64,000 nucleotides of DNA from Phytophthora quininea (lineage: Eukaryota; Oomycota; Peronosporomycetes; Peronosporales; Peronosporaceae), in assembly GCA_011947345.1 (NCBI GenBank), contig JAAVTG010000043.1, forward strand, positions 124,001-188,000, in the 5' to 3' direction. Positions 47,371 through 56,622 of this stretch are shown piece after piece. The notes beneath the pieces are model-generated. The model was not told where the DNA came from. It saw only the letters and a list, made by a program, of their open reading frames with translations, and did no database searches. Position numbers and translations under genes: made by a program. Within the stretch, counting starts at the first letter, position 1, and every line of letters begins with the position of its first letter.

Positions 47371-48465
47371 ATGACGAGGATAACAGTATCACCGAAGTCT
47401 TGATCTAAGCGAGAGTCAGCACCTTCCCAAGTATCCTCGTATTCTTCTGAACCTCTGACGGGATACCAGAGTGCATAGTGCTACGGTTGTATTCAAATTT
47501 TCTTGCTTAAGGTCGTACTTGGCGATGTCACTTGAAACATTATCCTTTACTTGATCGTCGCTTAGGTCTTCGCCAAAGTCTTCACTGGCTGCAACTTCAA
47601 CGCTATATCCAGGGTAGAGGTCTCTTGCTCTTGCCCTTGATCGTCAGAGTCAGAGTCAGAATCCCAATCGCTCTACTGATGGACATTCTGCTTGTCGTCG
47701 CTCTCTGACGAAGGAGATCAAGCCCTTTGTGGCTCCTGATGTAACGGGGTTACACGTAAGTCTTCACCGTGGGTAGACTTTTGGTGTTACACGAAAATCT
47801 TAACCGTGTGTAGAGTTTTGACTCTGTAGCCATCTGGCTCTCCACCACTCACTTACATATCTCTTAGGTTAACATTTTACACCAAGATCAGATAACAATT
47901 CAATTCAGTCTATTTTTGCATCTAATACGTGTAGAGTCTTATATTAAGGGACACTAACTCTGGGAGTCCTACTTACTGGACTGTACTTGGTTCTTGTATA
48001 GAACCGAAGGCTGGAAGCCAAAGGACACCGACTCGGGGAGTCCTACGTCTTCCTCTGTGCCCATGCACTGCTACACAACCCGCTGCGCCTGGTCGCTGTC
48101 AGCAGCAGAGTTTTGTTTTTGTCTCTTCTTGGCAATGGATCTACGCTTCCTTAAACTTGGCCGCTTTCGGGTTTTGCCGCGATTTTGTTCTTGTTCCTTG
48201 GTTTGCATCCTTCTCGTCTTGACACTTAAGACTTGTGGCTGTGTGGATTTCGCTCTGGGTTTGGTGCTTGCAGCTTGTGCCGTTGCGGCTTTTTCTTGGT
48301 TCTTGGTGGTCATGGTGAAATCCACAATGGAGAGAAAACATAAACGCGATAGAAGACATGTGATCTTGCCAGCACTAATAAAGATAAATCGACTGAATTG
48401 TTTGTTTCTTATCAGGTGAGACTTGGTTTCTTATTGATGTCTTCAAAACCGGGGTAGCCTTCATA
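47371..48465. other. Gene-poor stretch with short direct repeats
   Basis: No supported gene. GTTACACG occurs twice (near 47750, 47784), and GACACTAACTCTGGGAGTCC (near 47951) is repeated as GACACCGACTCGGGGAGTCC (near 48025). These may be the decayed end of an LTR, but no paired boundary is visible. A Lys/Gln-rich minus-strand frame (48325-48071) has no recognisable domain. Confidence 0.45.
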
Positions 48466-50740
48466 TCCCCTCTGACACAGTTGCAGGACACTTTTGAGGG
48501 GTCACAAACTTGTGATTTTAGAGGGAGTTACGTATAACCTAAGGCACACTAGTGAAGTAAAAGGAAAATGTAGTTTGCTCGAGTCATCAGGTGCACTGCT
48601 TGGCCAGTTGTTTGAGAGAAAGCTTCTGTTGAAAAATGCTCTTGCAGCGTGTACGCAATTTCGGGACGGTCTGTTGCCTGTCGCACAAGACGATACTGTA
48701 TAAGAAGTTAGTAGGTCGTCAACAGATAGCGGTAACTTCAACTCCGCCTCGCTGTCGGCTCTCCGGCGCTTTTTGTTGCCTCTAACAGCCGCACCCTTAG
48801 ACAGCTTCTTGTTCTGCGCAGCAAGGCTCTTCTGTTTCTTCTCTTCAGCCTTTGCAACCTGTTTGGCTTCCTTGGCTTCTGCAGTGGCTTTCTTTGTCAT
48901 CTCTTCGGCTATTGCCTCGATCATCTTTTTGTCAGCATTAGCCTTCGCCTCGGCGATCTTCTTCTCGTGGGCCGCAATTCGTTTATGCTCTTTTGCTTGT
49001 GCTGTCGCTACGCGCATGGCTTCTTTTGCATGTGTATCTGCTGCTTTCTTTTCTGCTCGGGCTTTATCAGCATTAGCTTTGTCACGTTTTCTGATTGCCG
49101 CGGCAATAGTGTTGTCAATTTTCTGCTGTGCTTTACGCCGTGCATTAGCTACTTTCTCCTGCGCTTCTGCCTCCTTCTCAAGACGTCTGGCTTCATTCTC
49201 AGCGGCCTTTGCAGCACACGGCGCAAAGACTTCATCACTCGTCATCAAACATCCACCGTTCACGAACTTGTCATCAGGATTTCGTTTTGGCTTTTTCTTT
49301 AACTTTCTTTCCTCTATCAACCAGTGATTCATAGAAGCAACTCGGACTCTATCCACGTTATCTCCCGAGCGCACAATATTTCTGGTTGTTCTGTTGCTAA
49401 TCATGACAGTGGGTTTAAGGAGAATTGCATTCTTCTTTCCTTTAGCCGGCTCGTTACCAATAATTCCGGCCAGCATTTTGTCCCGGCTAAGAGGACAGAT
49501 GCCAGTTTTTCAAAGCTGTCAACAATATGAGCTCGCGTTAATGCCGTCTCAAAAGCTGGTGCTGACACCGCAACAATGTTAGATTCATCCACCATTATTT
49601 GTGTTCTATTTTGGAAAGAGTCGATTTGAACATCGAGGGCTGCTTTAAAGTGATTGAAGACACTGACATCCATAGGTTGAAGAAAGTGAGATGTGTGAGC
49701 AGGTAGGGCGTACATCAGGATGCCGTTATCGTGAGCATGCTTCATTGTTCCCATTAAAAAGTGCGCCTTGTACCTATCCATTAGCAATAAGACAGGTCGT
49801 TCTGGAGGAATTTGTTTGACAAACCACTCGAAATACAGTTTATACAGTGATGTTACCAAGAAAGAACTTGTGCTAGCCGCGTACTGAGCATCCGAAACAC
49901 CACCAAGCGTATGTCTTTTGTTGACATTTTTACCAGGAAAAATAATGAACGGGGGCAGCGTGACGCCGTCAGCATTGGCGCAAACTAAAGCACTGACATT
50001 GACTCGACTATCCGAGCGCTGAACGTTAGCACGTTTTCCCTTTGTCGCCAAAACCTTGGGCTTCTTTCCAGAACCTTGGCCAGTCATCCCTGTCTCGTCA
50101 AGGCTCCAAATTCGCGAAGGAGGTAAGCCACCACAGCTTTCAATCACGTCTTTGAGATTCTGAAAGTGGCGATTCACATTTGTTTCTGCTGAAGCCTTTG
50201 CTCTACAGATTGCCAAGGTCTGTGCGGACCGTCTACTGAAGACGTCGCTATGGCGGCGGATGAAGCCATTCACCCAACTAGTAGACGGAAAAGTATCTGG
50301 TATTCTCGTCTGTAAGGGCTGCGCTCCACAACTTCGCGGACAAATAGCCCGAGCTCCGTCGTCGTGAAGGACAAACCGCGGTTCGTGTGTGCATCGACTG
50401 AGTTGAGCACGCCTTGCACTTCTCCCTCTGTCAGCACTGGATTTGGACCTGGCTTCGCATTCATTGGCACTTGGTCGATCAGACGACGATGCAAAGCGCT
50501 TTTGCCAACGTCGTAAGCTTTAGCGGCTTTTCTGATGGACATGCCCGTAGTTTTGACAGCGACAACAGCCTTCTTCATTCGCTCCAACTGGCTTTACTCG
50601 GGCTTGAAGACCCTGACCATTGCGAAGTCGAAACACGCAGTGGAAATTGTAATCCCCCAAAGTATCTATTATTACTACTGAAACCCATGATCACTTCTGC
50701 TGTCCCGTAATTGTGTGTCCCGCAATTGTGTCAGAGGGGA
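48466..50740 (-). mobile_element. Complete pogo-like (Tc1/mariner superfamily) transposon, 2275 bp
   Basis: The ends are inverted repeats of 25 bp with two mismatches (left TCCCCTCTGACACAGTTG, right, reversed, TCCCCTCTGACACAATTG). A TA stands on each side (48464-48465 and 50741-50742), the target duplication expected for this superfamily. The right end has an extra tandem copy of the inner 15 bases (TGTCCCGTAATTGTG). One transposase is encoded on the minus strand. Good end conservation suggests a recent insertion. Confidence 0.9.
48502..50587 (-). CDS. Pogo-type transposase with long Ala/Lys-rich coiled tail
   Basis: The N-terminus (MERMKKAVVAVKTTGMSIRK, then AAKAYDVGKSALHRRL) is a Psq-type helix-turn-helix for binding the terminal repeats. 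The DDE core follows: IWSLDETGM (Asp), VLLLMDRYKAHF (Asp) and HTSHFLQPMDVSVFNHFK (Asp). The last 250 residues are a continuous charged helix (AEAQEKVANARRKAQQK, repeated AKAEEKK-like units) ending in a basic patch (RGNKKRRRADS). Missing-base shifts are near 50306 and 49513, both in homopolymers, so the enzyme may be intact in reality. Opposite-strand open frames are by-products of the Ala-rich repeats. Confidence 0.88.
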
Positions 50741-50869
50741 TATGTTATAGGCAATTGTGTTGGTTGAACATGCATGACATGTAGCTCAAAATGTTCCGGT
50801 CGTTATATTCGAGTATGAAAAATCGTCGCCCACCATTGGTGATGGATTGTGTCACAAAATGAAATGCAC

Positions 50870-51260
50870 AACCAAAAGCCAAAATGACGATCTGGAGGTG
50901 GTAAAGTGGCTCCACACGAATCGAACAGAGGGATACACTACTAATGCAGTTATTGGCGCTGCTTCGATATGACATTTGAAAGTGGTGAAGTGGCTGCTGA
51001 CCAATCGATCGCCGTAATGGACGGTGCCGAGGATAAACACCGGTGTGTGATTGCGTTTCTTCTATCGAAGGCTAGTCATCGCAAAGTGACTGACCCTGAA
51101 GTTACGTGCGGCAATGAGTCGAGCGATCAAGAATGATCACTTTAAGACGGCTTTACTTTTGCACATCCATCACCCCAATGTGTATTCGGTCGTCGACTGT
51201 GTGGTGCTAGAGGAGTATTTGAGGGATTGGAGCGATTGCCAAGAAACCCATGCGTGAGCT
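50870..51260 (+). pseudogene. Ankyrin-repeat protein fragment
   Basis: LEVVKWLHTNRTEGYTTNAV and HLKVVKWLLTNRS are two ankyrin units of the large Phytophthora ankyrin family. A stop (TGA) interrupts the second. A C-terminal piece follows with HHPNVYSVVDCVVLEEYLRD near 51170-51235. It resembles the fragment at 55205-55456 (HHPDIYLSAGFARLEEYLSR). Only part of the gene remains. Confidence 0.65.
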
Positions 51261-53004
51261 CCTTGCGGTCTCATTACGTCACATCAGCCATAAATCTTCC
51301 CTACGCGCTCCGAAGATTTCAACATTCAAGATCTCTGCGGCACCATTCGAGACAAGTATGCTGACCAAAAGATAGAAGTCCTTGCCGGATGGATGGACGA
51401 CCAACTCGCGGTTTACGAAACTGAAAAGATTGGTTCCGATGCGACGGAGTTGCCATGCGAGGAGGAAGCTGGTTTCCGTGGCACAGTCAAAAAGCCGCTG
51501 ATCGTGGCAGTCCCGGCGTCAATGAAGTTTTCGTTACGAGAGCTTTCAGGAGAGCGGCTTGAGCTCAGATACTACCAAACTGTCGGGAAGAGTATTTGAG
51601 AAACGTGTCCATCCGGGTGTTTTGGATAAAATCGAGGCGTTTTACGCATTCAACGATGACTCGAAGAGAGACGACGAGAATCTAGTCCTACCATTCGTTT
51701 GTGTCGAAGGCTCGTCGGGAATGGGAAATCACAGCTCGCATTTACGTTGGAAAGCACGCGGCCGTGGTTTTACTGGATGACCAGCGGCGTTACTGTGAAC
51801 AATTCTCAAGCTCTATACCAACATTTTGCATCGATTTCAAGTGCATCCGAGAAGGCGGTGCTGGCAAACAAACCCAAACACCAACATGAGCGCGATATCT
51901 TGAATTCCAGGTCCGACATCTATCAGAATACGCCGCTTTGGACATGTGGATTTATTCGAGCTCTTCTGGAGTATTGCAGTTCGGACGATCACCAAGGCCC
52001 TCGAATGGTGCGGTTTGAAGAGAGAGAGAGACGTTGGCTGTGGAAAAATGTGGCGTGAGTGATGTGCGGGAAAAAGTTCGAGAGATGAAAAAGCCAAGAA
52101 GCTGCTACTGTTTTTTGTCTTGGATGAGATGACACCAAACCTTAACGTAGCTGGTGGAAAGAATGAGGCAGCCTTTCAGCGCAATATCTTTCGAGCATGT
52201 GGTTTAGTGGTGATTGTCATGAGTACAGACGCCAAGGTCACAAATCTAATTGAGCAAGGCTTGGGTAGCTACGACGTCCCTCACAGATGGATGTCGATTG
52301 TTCCTAGGTTTCCTCCCTATCAAATTGCGCTGGAGTCGACTGAAACATGGAAGCGCATTGTGGATAAATTTCGTGTCGTGGAGATTATTGCCCTGAGCTC
52401 TCGAGGAAGGTTTGCGAGGTATTTTGTGGAGTCAGTGCTGAAACTCTACCATGAAGATATCTTTATTAGTTCTTGGGGAGGGCGGCGAATTGAAGAGTGC
52501 CGTCCCCCAGCAGTTCAAGCAGATGGAGGCCACTTGGCCTCCACAACTGCTCTACGTCTGCTGTGCCTATTATTTAACCTATCTAATAAAACCTCTCAAT
52601 ATTTCCCATACAATATCAGCCTCTACCATGAAGATATCAGCCTCTGCGACGTGCTAGACGACGCATTTGCGAGCGTATTCCTAGCAACAGCGCAAGGAAA
52701 GAAATTTATGACCTCCATCCCTGGACGGTATGCACAACGTATGGCGATATCCTATACAAATTCGGGGACAAATTCCGAGACAACTTTGGAAACAAACGAA
52801 GGTCAGCCAGCGTAAAAGAAGAGATTTGAAGTGGGGACACAAGGCATCCACCTGCATTTTGCCAACTTGATAGACGAGAAGATCACTGACGTGACTTTAT
52901 CTACGAAGCAGACAGAATCAGGCCGCTACTTACGACTTCTAGTGGCACGTGGACACAAACGTGCAGTTTTCCGCCCATCGAAGAGGATCTGTTGCTGTAC
53001 CTTG

Positions 53005-54113
53005 GAGGAATTTCCATAACCAAGTGGAATTCCACTTACTCTTACCTCCAGCAGTGACGATTTCCATAAGCAAGTGGATCTGGTCGTTGTAGCTAAGAAA
53101 ACGCGCGATGATGTCCATAAGTAAGTGGGTGGGCTGGGACGGGTATTTTCTTACTTTTTCCTTCTTCAGTGTCGAATCTCCAAGCTCAATGGTGAAGGTC
53201 AAGTCGAAGATGCGCGTCCCCAGGAAGCGTGGCCGCCCGAGAAAGTGCTTCCGGTGTCAACGTGTTTTGAAAACGCCTGCAGGACTACGGAAGCACCTTC
53301 AGCGCGTGTTCCCGTGTGGTGCCGAGGCCGAAACTTCTCGTGAAGCCGATCGCAGGGCGAGAGCTCGTCTCGCGAGCAAGAACTATCGCTCGCGCAAGAA
53401 GCTCAAGCTGTCGCTTGAACAGTGGAAAACGGTGAAAGCGCAGGCTGCTGCAGCTCAACTAGGGCTCAGAACTTTCGTCAGCATGTAGTGGTGAGGTTCA
53501 CTAATTATAGCTGGACGTTGACACGTTACTGCTACATAGTATACAAGTTGTTGTGCCATTCTTTTCATGGGTACACGCTACGGCGGCTGCAATTCAAGAT
53601 GGAACTCCAATTGCTAACCTTTACGATGCCGACCGACTTTCGCTCCGACACTTTCGAGACACATACACGCTGAAGTTTGTACCCTTTCCGATTGATTCTA
53701 CGCTTACAATCGATACGTCCTGCCGCATGTCTGTCGTTCCGACTTCGCCGAGGGAAAAAGGCTCACGAGGAGAAAACCAGGACCCAAAGAGAAGCATAAA
53801 CGATGTAACACGAAAGGGAGCAAGAAGTAGAAGTGGAGGCGACGAACCAGCAAGTTGATATGTTGCTCCTTTAATCAAAATACACATTTCCATTTCCCAT
53901 GATTTCATCTCCGATTGTCGTGATGGTAGTAGGTTTTTCTGTCAATAAGTCATGATTTTCTTGCCAAATGCTGTGGTTTTCTCGGCACTTTCTATCCAAG
54001 TCTCATGACCGACCAACTAGTTGCAAACATATACGCACAAAGAGAGTGGGCTCAGTCTCAACACGCGGTTTGGAAAAAGCAAGTGGAATTCCACTTGGTT
54101 ATGGAAATTCCTC
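53005..54113 (+). mobile_element. MULE-like TIR element (1109 bp) inserted in CRN locus 3
   Basis: Perfect 33-bp inverted repeats end the element (53005-53037, 54081-54113), beginning GAGGAATTTCCATAACC and including the 16-bp palindrome AAGTGGAATTCCACTT. CTGTACCTTG flanks both ends (52995-53004, 54114-54123), a 10-bp target duplication; 8-11 bp are typical of Mutator-like elements. Two variant copies of TCCATAAGCAAGTGG follow inside the left end (near 53065 and 53112), probable transposase-binding repeats. It encodes a small zinc-finger protein and no recognisable transposase, so it is non-autonomous or carries captured DNA. Confidence 0.9.
53189..53488 (+). CDS. AT-hook and zinc-finger protein carried by the MULE-like element
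   Basis: MVKVKSKMRVPRKRGRPRK contains an AT-hook core (RGRP). CFRCQRVLKTPAGLRKHLQ with a later Cys is a C2H2/C2HC-type finger. A basic stretch (EADRRARARLASKNYRSRKK) leads into LKLSLEQWKTVKAQAAAAQL, which resembles the helix of ribbon-helix-helix DNA-binding proteins. The 99-residue frame ends in TAG at 53486-53488; a second frame continues to about 53670. Preceding CTTCTTCAG could be a splice acceptor. All three modules bind DNA, which would suit recognition of the element's ends, but this is inference. Confidence 0.68.
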   Translation: MVKVKSKMRVPRKRGRPRKCFRCQRVLKTPAGLRKHLQRVFPCGAEAETSREADRRARARLASKNYRSRKKLKLSLEQWKTVKAQAAAAQLGLRTFVSM

Positions 54114-54480
54114 CTGTACCTTGCGATACTGGGCGGGAAGTCGTACTCTGCCTACGATGACGACACTATCGGACAAACGTACTCGGCGATGCGCATTTTC
54201 GCTGAAACCGCACACTATCGCATCGATGAAAACAGACGCGCAGCATCGAGCGATGCGAAATTAAACGAAAATATGGCCGCTCATGCAATATACTGTTCGT
54301 CGCGAAGACAAAGCGTGCGAGGAATTCCTTTCACAGATTTCCTCGAGAATTTGGCAGGAGAGTTCCAAAGCCAGTTCTGGACGAAGGTGTGCTCGCTTAG
54401 GGCGCCACCAATTAGGAGAACGTCAGAACGAAAGAAAGTCGCAGTGAAGATTCTATTTGAAAGATGCCATGGAGACATCC

Positions 54481-54711
54481 TGTAGTAGGTCCACGGGAAC
54501 ACGTATTAGGGAAGCTGGTGGCTTCCTTGGATCCTTGCTTGTATTTGGTCGATTCAGAAGTTAGTACGTCTAGCTAACTGAGAGCCCTCTCTCCATGGAG
54601 GCGCTCTAGTATCGTCCTCAACAGATCCTAGCTACTCTACCACCAGCTCGGCTTCGGTGTCTGATCCTAAGCCCGGTGAGTGAGTCATGTATTGTACATG
54701 AGCCCACTACA
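54481..54711 (+). mobile_element. Solo LTR (231 bp) with 5-bp target duplication
   Basis: It starts TGTAGTAGG and ends CCCACTACA, giving TG...CA boundaries with the short inverted ends TGTAGT/ACTACA. CATCC stands directly before (54476-54480) and after (54712-54716). It contains no open frame. Its removal, with one CATCC, joins the CRN flanks in frame. The superfamily (Ty1/copia or Ty3/gypsy) cannot be told from the LTR alone. Confidence 0.85.
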
Positions 54712-55204
54712 CATCCAGAAGTTGGTCAACGTTAAAATTCCGTTTCTCGCTCCTCAGAATGCGCAGTGGCCTCAAACCTTACAAGACACGACCGACAGTG
54801 ATGAAGGCTGCAATTTTCAACGTGCTTTGGACATGGAGATGCAAGACTTGAGCAACACAAATATTTTGTTTGGAGGATGCAAGAATGTAGACAAAGGTGC
54901 AATGAAGCAGATCATTACAGGAATGGGTTCTAGATCGAGAGAGTGGAGAATCGCGATTGTTGTCTGTCCTGAGTTGTCTGTGCAGAAGAAGGAGTGCCAT
55001 CTGCCGTCGCTGGGTGCGTCAAGATTGACTGCCAAAGTCACAGTTTCGAGTGGCTTTATCAATCCGAACAGCTGGAAAAGCTTGTCATCGTTCTCGAAAC
55101 CGGACGGGCACAAACTGAGCGCGATGGGTTTGCTTTATAGAGTTCAACGCCACGATAATGATCGAAGGTCAATCTACCACAACTTTAACCTACTACTGCG
55201 TTAA

Positions 55205-55456
55205 CATGCCTCGTTTTATGAATGTGTCTACTTCGACAGGCACCCGTTCATGGCAGAGCTTACGGTCTCTTGCACAACTTGCAAATTCTCGCCTGTGGGC
55301 TATGCAGATCACTGCTATTCTCGAAAACGTTGGCGAAGAGTACATTTTGTAGCGGCTTTACTTAAGCGCAATCACCATCCCGACATATACTTAAGTGCTG
55401 GTTTCGCGAGGCTAGAAGAGTATTTGAGTCGTTGGCATAGTTGCCCAGAGATCTGA
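55205..55456 (+). pseudogene. C-terminal fragment of an ankyrin-type family gene
   Basis: The frame 55250-55456 reads VGYADHCYSRKRWRR, then ALLKRNHHPDIYLSAGFARL and EEYLSRWHSCPEI before TGA. The end resembles the fragment at 51170-51235 (HHPNVYSVVDCVVLEEYLRD). No start is visible. Together they bracket CRN locus 3. Confidence 0.5.
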
Positions 55457-55556
55457 TCGTCGTTCGTGAAAAAGTATTCCGCACATCGTTTTACTTTAAG
55501 ATTTTTGATATCAAATCGAAAAAATATCAACCGTAAATTTAGCATAAATTCCAAGG

Positions 55557-56582
55557 ATGCGGCTCTTGCTGCTGCTGTTCGTGTTGCTGGGCGTCGTGTC
55601 GACGCATTCCACCGACCCCCAACTGCTGGAGCAGCTCGGCAAGAATGTCCCCGCCATGTCCCTCGTCGACGTGCACCCCATGACTCCTTCGGCCTCCCAG
55701 ACCCGCGTGCTTTGCTGGGTCAACACGTATCACGCCAACCACGACAAACGATTGCACGCCATCAAGAAAACGTGGGGCAAGAAATGTGATAAAATCTTAT
55801 TCATGAGTGACGTCGAAGACCTCTCAGTCCCCACCGTCCAGATCCACGCGCCCCTGTACACGAAATGCTGTGGCAGAAGCATCGTGAAATTGTCCGACTT
55901 TTAGTACGAGAATTCCGTCAGGGCCAATTCCATTGGGTTTTCAAGTGCGACGACGACACTTTTGTGATTATGGAGAATTTAAAGAATTACCTAACTTCTC
56001 CAGAGATTGCAGCAATTCCAACGACCCAGCCGACGATTTTGGGCCATCGCATGACGTTGCAATGGTGGGAGATGCAGCGAGTGTTTGAGCCATTCGAAGA
56101 CCACGACCCCAAACAGGTTAAACTCATGTTGAAAGTGAAAGCAGAGACCAGACCCAATGGAGGGTTGCTGTATACTCCCGGGGAGGAGGCTATGCCATGA
56201 ATTGGGCGTACTTGAAGCAGCTGGAACAAGCTTTCGATGAACCTTATTGCTTGCCGCATGCAGTAGTGCCTGATGACTGGGCTATTTCTTTTTGCATGCA
56301 TCATCTCGGAGTGACGCCAGTGAATACGAGAGATGCTCAACAGCGCGAACGGTTCCATCAGTACGATCCGGATGAGCTGTACTCGAAGCCATACGACGAG
56401 AACGCCTACGATCACAATATTTTTCGTCGATTTACCAGGAGAACAATTGGTTTTCGGACCATAATGGCATTGGATGGAAGAATGGCAAGGATTGCTGCGC
56501 TCCTGACACAATCAGCTTCCATTACGTCAAGCCGCCGCTCATGGCGTTGTTTTACGAGTTTTACTATGGAACGGAGCAATAG
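55557..56582 (+). CDS. GT31 galactosyltransferase (core 1 beta-1,3-GalT / T-synthase-like)
   Basis: C1GALT enzymes add galactose to GalNAc-Ser/Thr in the Golgi. MRLLLLLFVLLGVVS is a signal anchor or signal peptide. Then TRVLCWVNTYHANHDKRL, HAIKKTWGKKCDKILFMSD, FKCDDDTFVIMENL (DxD metal site), NGGLLYTPG, VPDDWAISFCMHHLGVTPV, ERFHQYDPDEL and ISFHYVKPPLMALFYEFYYG all match the T-synthase family in order. Three missing-base shifts lie near 55866 (AAA), 56184 (GGGG) and 56441 (GG). About 341 residues after correction. It converges with the tetraspan-adhesin gene (41-bp gap). Confidence 0.87.
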
Positions 56583-56622
56583 AAGAAACATATTTTTGAG
56601 ATATTATGGTTTAAGTTGGTTA

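Larger units (their letters stand above)
51300..55140 (+). pseudogene. Crinkler-type P-loop effector, locus 3, interrupted by two insertions
   Basis: The N-terminal region (IQDLCGTIRDKYADQK, LAGWMDDQLAVYE) is CRN-like but lacks a clear LFLAK motif. The P-loop region reads FVCVEGSSGMG then, one frame on, GNGKSQLAF; the following domain (YQHFASISS, FIRALLEYCSSDDHQGPRMV, LHFANLIDEKITDV) is the counterpart of CRN locus 2. A 1109-bp TIR element (53005-54113) and a 231-bp solo LTR (54481-54711) interrupt it; skipping each, with one copy of its target duplication, keeps the frame. Several minus-one shifts are also present. The frame ends at the TAG at 55138-55140. These effectors act in host cells; this copy is not expressible as one protein. 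Confidence 0.82.

Noticed and set aside
47740..48060. Possible copia LTR between the LRR remnants and the pogo element
   Set aside because: Short direct repeats exist, but neither TG...CA boundaries nor a target duplication could be paired.
48773..49327. 184-codon hydrophobic frame on the plus strand
   Set aside because: It is the antisense of the Ala/Lys-rich tail of the pogo transposase; composition bias keeps it open.
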